DNA of 5,533 nt. Origin: J088 sp003695505 [NCBI: Candidatus Dadabacteria bacterium] (GTDB lineage: Bacteria > J088). Shown in pieces: positions 1 to 4,905 of the stretch. The position numbers and the translations under genes are program-made. Location: assembly GCA_003695505.1 (NCBI GenBank), contig RFIY01000104.1, positions 1 to 5,533 of the forward strand. The letters are read 5' to 3'. How positions within the stretch are numbered: position 1 is the stretch's first letter; each line of letters begins with the position of its first letter. The notes below the pieces were generated by a model. It worked only from the letters and a program-made list of their open reading frames with translations, searched no databases and was not told the DNA's origin.

Positions 1-1
1 A

Positions 2-538
2 ACCGACACCAACCCCGGCTTCCAGCCCTTTGGCTTTGCCGGCGGATTGTACGACCATGAAACGGGCCTGGTCCGCTTCGGAGCGCGGGATTATGACCCC
101 GAGGTCGGCCGCTGGACGGTGAAGGATCCGATCCGGTTTGAAGGTGGGGATACGAACATCTACGCCTACTGCGGCGGCGATCCGGTGAATTGTGTGGATA
201 GCAATGGGAAGCTATCTGGCATTGGCAAATTTCTTTTAGATCAACTTGTCAAGCAAGTCCCAAAACAGGGCGGGAAGCAGGGTGCCAAGTTCCTCGAACG
301 CTTTTTGGAATCAGAGAATCGCGATGATCTGGGAGAGGGAGATTTGGATGGGAACGGTCAGCCAGATTTCCTGGATGACTGGGACAATGACGGTGTATTG
401 AATTACGAAGACGATTCAGATGGCGATGGCGTCTCTGACGCAATGGATCGAGATACGGAAATCCCGAACAAGACACCAATGGAACCACCAATGACCCCGC
501 TCCCGACAGGAAGGCGGGACTTGATGAGCTGCGAGTAG
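2..538 (+). CDS. Rhs core end with short C-terminal tip carrying calcium-binding-like repeats (5' partial)
   Basis: The frame is open from the window edge, so the gene starts upstream; it may be a full-length Rhs protein or another orphan end. The first 65 or so visible residues are the end of the Rhs-associated core: [44 protein letters not shown] and [14 protein letters not shown]. In Rhs/YD-repeat proteins this segment closes the shell and is followed by DPxG, where the tip is released. Here the motif reads DSNG, so the proline is missing. The 109-residue tip (nt 209-535) begins with a basic amphipathic stretch ([20 protein letters not shown]). It continues with three Asp-rich loops at nt 341-454 ([33 protein letters not shown]) resembling thrombospondin type 3 calcium-binding repeats, and ends in a Pro-rich tail. 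No catalytic motif is recognised. Role as an effector tip is inferred from the Rhs context and the membrane protein that follows 15 nt downstream. Confidence 0.8.
   Translation, partial: TDTNPGFQPFGFAGGLYDHETGLVRFGARDYDPEVGRWTVKDPIRFEGGDTNIYAYCGGDPVNCVDSNGKLSGIGKFLLDQLVKQVPKQGGKQGAKFLERFLESENRDDLGEGDLDGNGQPDFLDDWDNDGVLNYEDDSDGDGVSDAMDRDTEIPNKTPMEPPMTPLPTGRRDLMSCE
5..199 (+). repeat. Rhs core-end repeat, copy R1
   Basis: First of four direct copies of the terminal Rhs core sequence in the window. Bases 18-199 align without gaps to 935-1116 at an offset of 917 with about ten mismatches; the last 66 bases (134-199) are identical. Bases up to 139 also align to copy R3 (offset 2191), and 5-72 to copy R4 (offset 2986). 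Bases 20-45 are identical in all four copies. Confidence 0.9.
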
Positions 539-553
539 GATGCGAGTGTACAG

Positions 554-925
554 ATGTTTCTGACTGTTTGCGTGTTCTTCATGGACGCGGTTTTGACGTC
601 CATACTCGTAGGTATTGCATTTTTTGCAGTATTCCCGTCACATAAGCCTTTTTCGCTCCGGAGTCTGGTGGCAACGGCGCTGGTCCTGTTCGTATTTGTC
701 AACCTTCCTTATCCGGCTATAAAGTCGTGGGGCGTTGTTTTCAGAATGGAGAACACGGCTGTCGCAGAATTTTTGGGGATTACTGGCGAAGTGAGATTGG
801 AAGATGTTCTCTATGGTTTTGGCTGGATCGATGTGCTGGACTATGCGTTCAGATCATTGATTGCAAATATGGCAGGGAAATGGCTGTTGTCGAGGAAGGC
901 AGAACCAATTTGTGGTCAAGCGTGA
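554..925 (+). CDS. Small membrane protein, putative immunity partner of Rhs tip 1
   Basis: A 123-residue hydrophobic protein whose family I do not recognise. Likely membrane segments are at about residues 2-27 and 35-51 (ATALVLFVFVNLPYP), with a further amphipathic or weakly hydrophobic helix near 83-112. The middle (about 63-82) is polar and acidic. It begins 15 nt after the stop of the first Rhs tip gene, on the same strand, which is the usual immunity position in Rhs tip/immunity pairs, and the function is inferred from that alone. The start codon is uncertain: ATG 554 has only a weak purine stretch upstream (gtagga near 536-541), and ATG 581 is an alternative. Its stop overlaps a GTG (922) that opens the next Rhs cassette. 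The gene is poorer in G+C than the kinase downstream. Confidence 0.65.
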   Translation: MFLTVCVFFMDAVLTSILVGIAFFAVFPSHKPFSLRSLVATALVLFVFVNLPYPAIKSWGVVFRMENTAVAEFLGITGEVRLEDVLYGFGWIDVLDYAFRSLIANMAGKWLLSRKAEPICGQA

Positions 926-1389
926 GTGACCTTTGCTTCCAGCCCTTTGGCTTTGCCGGCGGCTTGTACGATCCCGAAACGGGCTTGGTACGCTTCGGGG
1001 CACGGGATTATGACCCCGAGGTCGGCCGCTGGACGGCGAAGGATCCGATTCGGTTTGAAGGTGGGGATACGAACATCTACGCCTACTGCGGCGGCGATCC
1101 GGTGAATTGTGTGGATCCGAGTGGGGAGAAGATTCCTGGACCGTGGTCAGGATTCTGGCGTCAAATCGCTGGGCTCCAAGGTGATACCCCTATGCCGGAT
1201 CCAGAATGGGAAGCAAGGCAAGAGATCGAACGCAGACTTCGTGATTCGGATGACCCGATTTTACCGCCACCGCCCCGGATCGATCCCGACGTGCCAACAC
1301 CGCCGGGGGCGTGCGCAATGACGCCAGATCCGGACGCGTCGTCAATTCGTGAAGCACGCAAGTTTCCAAACTTGACGTGGCCATACTGA
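922..1389 (+). CDS. Orphan Rhs core end with Pro-rich tip 2
   Basis: Reads as the last 60 or so residues of an Rhs core ([53 protein letters not shown]) followed by an 87-residue tip (nt 1126-1386). The boundary motif DPSG is intact, unlike in the first cassette. The tip is proline-rich (18 of 87 residues, including LPPPPR), has a charged helical stretch (EWEARQEIERRLRD) and ends LTWPY; no known toxin fold is recognised. The same frame stays open back to 727, but residues before about 922 lie in another frame of the preceding membrane gene and have no Rhs similarity. GTG 922 overlaps the preceding stop as GTGA and could allow coupled translation. Without an Rhs shell or signal peptide the product is probably not exported as it stands. 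It may be a silent tip store used after recombination. The start is uncertain. Confidence 0.65.
   Translation: MSDLCFQPFGFAGGLYDPETGLVRFGARDYDPEVGRWTAKDPIRFEGGDTNIYAYCGGDPVNCVDPSGEKIPGPWSGFWRQIAGLQGDTPMPDPEWEARQEIERRLRDSDDPILPPPPRIDPDVPTPPGACAMTPDPDASSIREARKFPNLTWPY
935..1116 (+). repeat. Rhs core-end repeat, copy R2
   Basis: Gap-free match to bases 18-199 with about ten mismatches. The left edge is sharp: the sequence turns Rhs-like at gcttccag, ten bases after the stop of the preceding membrane gene, and lacks the DTNPG codons found in the other three copies. The right edge falls at GTGTGGAT, just before the DPSG motif and the cassette-specific tip. Confidence 0.9.
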
Positions 1390-1739
1390 TCTTGACGGTC
1401 CAGTTTGCAATACTGTTAATCACGGTGTGGGAAGGGGCCGCCTTTTCCGGGATGGCATTTCTGATATGCGACATTCTGTTTCCCGCACGACTACGATTCT
1501 GGTTTGCAATCGCCCTGGCGAACATTGCCTGGCTGGCCTATGGCGGAATCAACTTTTACTTGATGAGACGGTTCTCTATCCGTGTCAAGATCGCAGATCC
1601 GGATATCGCGCGTTGGCTTGGTACAGATGACGTGACGCAATATTTTTCGCCGGTTGCGTTTGACTGGCAGTTTTTGATCGTAAGTGCTGCTGTGTGCACG
1701 GTTTTCGAACATGTCCGCCGGTCGGGTGCGCGATCCTGA
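1377..1739 (+). CDS. Small membrane protein, putative immunity partner of Rhs tip 2
   Basis: A 120-residue protein with about three membrane segments: residues 2-32 (a long hydrophobic run interrupted by WEG), about 41-63 (FWFAIALANIAWLAYGG) and about 96-110 (FDWQFLIVSAAVCTV). A polar loop at about 64-95 (RRFSIRVKIADPDIARWLG) lies between the last two. The GTG start at 1377 lies inside the end of the upstream tip gene, overlapping it by 13 nt. The next in-frame start would cut into the first membrane helix, so GTG is preferred, although no strong Shine-Dalgarno is visible. No family is recognised and it does not resemble the other two membrane proteins by eye. Immunity function is inferred from its position after an Rhs tip. 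Confidence 0.65.
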   Translation: MAILILTVQFAILLITVWEGAAFSGMAFLICDILFPARLRFWFAIALANIAWLAYGGINFYLMRRFSIRVKIADPDIARWLGTDDVTQYFSPVAFDWQFLIVSAAVCTVFEHVRRSGARS

Positions 1740-1831
1740 GCGGTGTCGCGCAGGCTTCAGGTCGCGTCGCCTGGCAATGGGTCCGTGCATATAAAGATGT
1801 CTGAATGCGCCGTCGCTGCGTGCCCTGTTGC

Positions 1832-1852
1832 GCGACAAGCGACAAGCGACGA
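1832..1852. repeat. 7-bp tandem repeat, three units
   Basis: Two perfect copies of gcgacaa followed by gcgacga. The run sits in the spacer between a membrane protein gene and an Rhs core edge. It is short and may be replication slippage. Confidence 0.6.
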
Positions 1853-1878
1853 GCGGCGGTACATTTAGGGGAACCGCT

Positions 1879-1893
1879 AATTTCAATGAAATT
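1879..1893. other. 15-bp odd palindrome
   Basis: AATTTCA, a central A, then TGAAATT: seven perfectly paired bases on each side. It ends 11 bases before GTG 1905. It is too short-looped for an RNA hairpin of full length but has the form of a dimeric DNA-binding site. Function unknown. Confidence 0.4.
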
Positions 1894-1904
1894 CAATACA
1901 CGGA

Positions 1905-2618
1905 GTGAATCCGGCATTCAACCGCCGCGTGGCGAAGTTGCGTGATGGGGTGTTGGAGCGTGGCTGGCTGTACAAGGATCAGCTCAATCCGGTGGCCGAG
2001 GTAGATGCGTCGGGCAACATCATCGCCGAATGCATCTATGGCGCGCAAACCCCCGTCCCGGCTATGATGATTCGCGATGGCCGGGCGTACCGGTTGCTGA
2101 CCGACCAGGTCGGCAGCGTGCGGTTGGTGGTGGATGTGCAAAGCGGGGAGGTCATGCAACAGCTCGACTACGACGCGTGGGGCAGGGTGATCCAGGATAC
2201 CAATCCCGGCTTCCAGCCCTTTGGCTTTGCCGGCGGCTTGTACGACCACGAAACGGGCCTGGTGCGCTTCGGCGCCCGGGACTACGACCCCGAGATCGGC
2301 CGCTGGACGGCGAAGGATCCGATCCGGTTTGCGGCAGATCAACACAATCTGTACGTTTACGCGAACAATGACCCAATCAATCTGATTGATCCAACGGGAA
2401 AAGACGCGTGTCAAAACAATTATGGGACGTGTGTCCTGTTGTCTCTCAATCTGACGTTAACCTGTTTGGGAGTCTCCGCGGTATCTCCGGCAGGTGGTGC
2501 TGCGTGTACCGCTTTAACCCTGTTACCGCCCGCCAATCAGTGTTTTGAAGAAGCCCAGCAGAGTGGTTCCTGCAACAACCAATGCAAACTCCCGACAAAG
2601 TATTTTGGTTTCAGATGA
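1905..2618 (+). CDS. Orphan Rhs core fragment with Cys-rich hydrophobic tip 3
   Basis: A 237-residue protein with the longest Rhs piece in the window. Residues about 7-100 are YD-repeat core (RRVAKLRDG, WLYKDQLNPVAEVDASGN, LLTDQVGSVRLVVD, LDYDAWGRVIQDTNPG). Residues 101-165 are the Rhs-associated core end, closing with DPTG at 162-165. The 72-residue tip is unlike the other two: seven cysteines (169, 176, 187, 201, 213, 223, 227) and a hydrophobic centre at about 176-209 that could form a membrane hairpin. The frame opens after a stop at 1887; GTG 1905 is the first usable start but has no convincing ribosome binding site, and no signal peptide is seen. It is therefore an orphan truncated at its 5' end. 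Its stop overlaps the next gene as ATGA. Effector role is inferred from the context. Confidence 0.75.
   Translation: MNPAFNRRVAKLRDGVLERGWLYKDQLNPVAEVDASGNIIAECIYGAQTPVPAMMIRDGRAYRLLTDQVGSVRLVVDVQSGEVMQQLDYDAWGRVIQDTNPGFQPFGFAGGLYDHETGLVRFGARDYDPEIGRWTAKDPIRFAADQHNLYVYANNDPINLIDPTGKDACQNNYGTCVLLSLNLTLTCLGVSAVSPAGGAACTALTLLPPANQCFEEAQQSGSCNNQCKLPTKYFGFR
2200..2330 (+). repeat. Rhs core-end repeat, copy R3
   Basis: Aligns to copy R1 at a constant offset of 2191 up to base 2330 (end of the codons for DPIRF). It then diverges abruptly: AADQHNLYVYANNDPINLIDPTG instead of [20 protein letters not shown]. The copy therefore comes from a different Rhs sublineage than R1 and R2. It is preceded by further core sequence back to about 1920 that has no counterpart in the other copies visible here. 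Confidence 0.85.
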
Positions 2619-2992
2619 CTACAAGTGATCAGAACAAAAATTATTCGGCTCAGTTCTATCTGATATTGATGGTCGCGTTGATGTTATACGCGGGGATATT
2701 TTTCGGCGCGGATATCGATGCTGCGGGACGAGGATTTGAGGGTGGCGTAGTCTCGATCTTTGCTGTATTCCAGATCCTATCTTCAATTCTATGCCGCCAC
2801 GGTTTGAATCAATGGCTAATTGTTCTAACCGGATATACGGTTGCAACAGGTATTTGGTTGATTGTTCCATCATCGATGTGGGTGGATATGGTTGTCAATG
2901 GCATTCTATTCGCGGTGCTATATTTCTTAATGTTCACACGGAAGCGTGAATTCAACCGTGCTGTTGAGAACTGCCTGCGTAATTCATCTTGA
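2615..2992 (+). CDS. Four-helix membrane protein, putative immunity partner of Rhs tip 3
   Basis: From ATG 2615 the protein has 125 residues and about four membrane helices: roughly 11-31, 42-60, 65-84 and 87-108, followed by a positive cytoplasmic-type tail (TRKREFNRAVENCLRNSS). ATG 2615 overlaps the stop of the tip gene as ATGA, the classic sign of translational coupling, and so is preferred. ATG 2582 is in frame and would add eleven residues inside the tip gene. The sequence is visibly AT-richer than the flanking core (one 60-base row near the start is about 42% G+C), which suggests it travelled with its tip from elsewhere. The family is not recognised; immunity is inferred from position. 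Confidence 0.65.
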   Translation: MTTSDQNKNYSAQFYLILMVALMLYAGIFFGADIDAAGRGFEGGVVSIFAVFQILSSILCRHGLNQWLIVLTGYTVATGIWLIVPSSMWVDMVVNGILFAVLYFLMFTRKREFNRAVENCLRNSS

Positions 2993-3058
2993 CACCAATC
3001 CCGGTTTCCAGCCCTTTGGCTTTGCCGGCGGCCTCTACGACCACGAAACGGGCCTGGT
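2991..3058 (+). repeat. Rhs core-end repeat, copy R4 (short)
   Basis: Aligns to bases 5-72 at offset 2986, from the DTNPG codons to ETGLV, then breaks off. The left edge coincides with the stop codon of the preceding membrane gene (TGA 2990-2992). The right edge joins unrelated sequence. This is the shortest copy and lacks the RDYDP and DPxG parts. Confidence 0.85.
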
Positions 3059-3140
3059 GGGTCGAACCCACAGCGACGAGGAAGTCTGGCAGCGGATTGA
3101 GGATCGCTTCGGTCCCCTGGAAGAACCCACCACGCCGTAG
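2991..3140 (+). pseudogene. Rhs core remnant fused in frame to an antitoxin-like tail
   Basis: The Rhs frame ([17 protein letters not shown] through ETGLV) continues without a stop into GRTHSDEEVWQRIEDRFG and ends PLEEPTTP at TAG 3138-3140. The second part resembles the C-terminal tail of small type II antitoxins of the Phd/RelB/ParD kind, which often end in a GRxxSxEEV helix. The ParE-like gene starting on the very next base supports this. I infer that recombination at the Rhs repeat replaced the body of the antitoxin gene. No start codon with a ribosome binding site belongs to this piece, so it is treated as a remnant. The exact antitoxin family cannot be told from the short tail. Confidence 0.55.
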
Positions 3141-3379
3141 GTGCGCATTATCTGGTCCGAGCGTGCCCTCTCTGACCTGGAGGAGATCGGGGCCTGATCG
3201 CCCGGGACCGGCCTGACGCCGCTCGGCGTCTTTTGGGGCGATTTCGGGCGCGCACGCGGCGATTCAAGGAGATGCCGCAGCTCGGCCGCATCGTGCCCGA
3301 GTGGGAGCGCGAGGAGCTGCGAGAGCTCAGCGAGGTCGCGTATGACCGGTCATTGTCGAGGATGATGGAGATTTTGTGA
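3141..3379 (+). pseudogene. Frameshifted ParE/RelE-superfamily toxin gene
   Basis: GTG 3141 opens VRIIWSERALSDLEEIGA, the typical N-terminus of a ParE toxin, but hits TGA at 3195. One base further on, the frame from 3197 continues the family pattern: IARDRPDAARRLLGRF, then KEMPQLGRIVPEWEREELRE and LSEVAY, ending at TGA 3377. One missing base near 3195-3196, at the usual Ala-Tyr-Ile, explains the break. After LSEVAY the expected RIVYRV strand is not readable (DRSLSRMMEIL), so the 3' end has also decayed. Live ParE proteins poison gyrase or, in RelE relatives, cleave mRNA; this copy should be inactive. It directly abuts the antitoxin-like tail upstream, the normal antitoxin-toxin order. Confidence 0.7.
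3215..3234 (+). terminator. Possible intrinsic terminator inside the dead toxin gene
   Basis: A perfect six-base stem GACGCC / GGCGTC with a four-base loop GCTC, followed at once by TTTT. The form fits a weak rho-independent terminator placed after the Rhs array and before the kinase operon. It also encodes PDAARRLL of the toxin reading frame, so the pairing may be chance, and the T-run is short. Confidence 0.3.
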
Positions 3380-3438
3380 AGCCAGCGTAGCATTTGTGCG
3401 TGTTTTCGGCCGCCGGTGTCGAGTCGCGCCTATGATGT

Positions 3439-4905
3439 ATGGTTATGGCTGGCAAAGTCCCAGAAGTTTCAGGCCGCGTTGCGGCCGGTGGTCGTCTGGC
3501 GCGTACATTGTTTATTGCGATGGCCGCCGTTGCGATCATCGCGGTCGGGCTGTATGCGTTGGTGTCCCAGTACCGTGTCCACGAGGCGTTTCGCCGTTAC
3601 CTTGCCGAGGACGTGCTCGACCGGTTTGCGCCATCGTCCGACGAACTGGGCGCACTGTTGGCCCGGCATCCAGACGGCGAGTGGACACCGGCAGAGCGAC
3701 GTGAACTGCTGGATCTGTTCGCCCGGAACATACAGCCGGCGCGATTCCGGTCGGCACCGCCGCCGCCCGCACGTCCGCATGCGGCACGGTTGCCGCGGTG
3801 GCTCGGACCGCCACCCGGCCTTGCCGTGATCGACGCCGCCGGTCGAGTCATTGTCGGCCCGGATGCACGTTCGGAAACCCTGATTCGCCGTGATATCGAA
3901 TACAACGGGCAGACGGTCGGGGCGCTGGTGATCGATCTCCGGCAGGCTCCGGTCGATCAGATGGCCAGTGTGTTTCTGGCAAACGTACGGCGGAGCTTCA
4001 CGGTCAGTGCCGCGCTGGCTTTGCTGGTGGCGTTGTTGTTGTCGGCCATTCTGGCACGTTCGCTGCTGCGCCCGCTGAAGCGCCTGGCGGTTGCGGCTGG
4101 TCGTTGGCAGCAGCGTGATTTCGAGGTGCGGGCCGATATCGATCGCGACGATGAACTGGGGCAGCTCGCACGGCAATTCAACGCGATGGCCGAGCAGTTG
4201 CAGCAGCACGAACGTTTGCAGCGACAGTGGCTGTCGGACGTTGCGCATGAGCTGCGGACACCATTGACGATCTTGCAGGGGCAGATCGAAGCCATGATCG
4301 ACGGCGTGCGGGAGCCGTCGACTGCCGGTTTGCGGGAGCTGCTCGACCAGGCGGCGGTGCTGACACGGATCGTCGAGGATCTCCAGCAGCTGTCCGCAGC
4401 CGATCAAGGGAGGCTGACACTGCGCCTGGCGCACGCCGACCTGCGGCAAATGACGTCTGCGATCGTCGCCGGATTCGAGGCCGCATTGCGTTCGTCCGAT
4501 GTGACGGTTGCGGTGACGGTTTCCGATCAGCCCGTACCGGTTTGTCTCGACAAGGATCGGTTTGCGCAGGTGTTGAGCAACATCTTCAGCAATATTGAAC
4601 GCTACGCGACGCGTCCGGCGCGGGTCGTCGTCGAGATCGGCCGACAAGGAAGTGAAGGCGTCCTCGTCATCGAAGACTCAGGGCCAGGCGTACCGGAAGA
4701 CGTCGTCGATTTGCTGTTCGACCGCTTTTACCGCGTCGAAACATCTCGCAGCCGTGTCAGCGGTGGTTCCGGTCTGGGGCTGGCGATCTGCCGGTCATTC
4801 ATTGAGGCGCACGGTGGCACGATTACGGCGTCCAACAGTATCGCTGAAGGGCTGCGCATCGAGATTCGTCTGCCGCTGGATCAGAAGGAGCCCGACGATG
4901 AGTGA
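3439..4905 (+). CDS. baeS: BaeS-like sensor histidine kinase
   Basis: A 488-residue inner-membrane sensor kinase, complete. Order: short cytoplasmic start; membrane helix about 23-43; periplasmic sensor about 44-187, including a Pro-rich stretch (APPPPARPHAARLPRWLGPPPG, about 106-127); second helix about 188-207; HAMP linker about 208-262. The dimerisation domain carries the H-box SDVAHELRTPL with phospho-acceptor His270. The ATPase has an N-box Asn385 in NIFSNIERYA, G1 DSGPG (413-417), the F-box LFDRFYR and G2 GGSGLGLAI (442-450). The kinase core (QRQWLSDVAHELRTPL, RFYRVETSRSRVSGGSGLGL) matches the BaeS type, which in E. coli answers envelope stress and controls efflux and chaperone genes. 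The target genes here are unknown. The start may be ATG 3439 or ATG 3445; neither has a clear ribosome binding site. It overlaps the regulator gene by 8 nt. Confidence 0.9.
   Translation: MVMAGKVPEVSGRVAAGGRLARTLFIAMAAVAIIAVGLYALVSQYRVHEAFRRYLAEDVLDRFAPSSDELGALLARHPDGEWTPAERRELLDLFARNIQPARFRSAPPPPARPHAARLPRWLGPPPGLAVIDAAGRVIVGPDARSETLIRRDIEYNGQTVGALVIDLRQAPVDQMASVFLANVRRSFTVSAALALLVALLLSAILARSLLRPLKRLAVAAGRWQQRDFEVRADIDRDDELGQLARQFNAMAEQLQQHERLQRQWLSDVAHELRTPLTILQGQIEAMIDGVREPSTAGLRELLDQAAVLTRIVEDLQQLSAADQGRLTLRLAHADLRQMTSAIVAGFEAALRSSDVTVAVTVSDQPVPVCLDKDRFAQVLSNIFSNIERYATRPARVVVEIGRQGSEGVLVIEDSGPGVPEDVVDLLFDRFYRVETSRSRVSGGSGLGLAICRSFIEAHGGTITASNSIAEGLRIEIRLPLDQKEPDDE
4885..4890 (+). promoter_or_regulatory. 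Shine-Dalgarno of the baeR-like gene
   Basis: AAGGAG (within AGAAGGAG) lies seven bases before ATG 4898, inside the end of the kinase gene. It fixes the regulator start and indicates coupled translation of the pair. Confidence 0.8.

Larger units (their letters stand above)
1740..1904. other. Non-coding spacer between cassettes 2 and 3
   Basis: The only sizeable stretch without a supported gene inside the array. It holds a short tandem repeat (1832-1852) and an odd palindrome (1879-1893), described separately. No convincing promoter, terminator or ribosome binding site was found. Similarity to the Rhs core begins near 1918-1923, at the codons for RRVAKLRDG, so the spacer ends at a recombination edge. 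Confidence 0.5.

Noticed and set aside
727-921. Upstream extension of the cassette 2 frame
   Set aside because: Open, but it overlaps the membrane protein gene in another frame and has no Rhs similarity; the Rhs sequence begins only at about 935.
1751-1784. CAGGC...GCCTG inverted repeat after the second membrane protein as a terminator
   Set aside because: Only five pairs with a long loop and no T-run follow it.
1893-2414. 173-residue open frame on the - strand
   Set aside because: Antisense to the Rhs core of cassette 3; the + strand carries the YD-repeat motifs.
1-3140. Insertion sequence or integron explaining the cassette repeats
   Set aside because: No transposase or integrase frame, no terminal inverted repeats and no attC-like site was seen. 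The repeats are coding Rhs core sequence in the correct frame, so homologous recombination explains them.
3431-3436. TATGAT as a -10 element just before the kinase start
   Set aside because: No matching -35 hexamer lies 16-18 bases upstream (the sequence there is GGCCGC-like), and it would leave almost no leader. A leaderless promoter is possible but not supported.
3469-4647. 392-residue open frame on the - strand
   Set aside because: It lies wholly antisense to the kinase gene, whose + strand product has all kinase motifs. The antisense product is rich in Gln, Arg and His with no recognisable domain, as expected for a shadow of GC-rich coding DNA.
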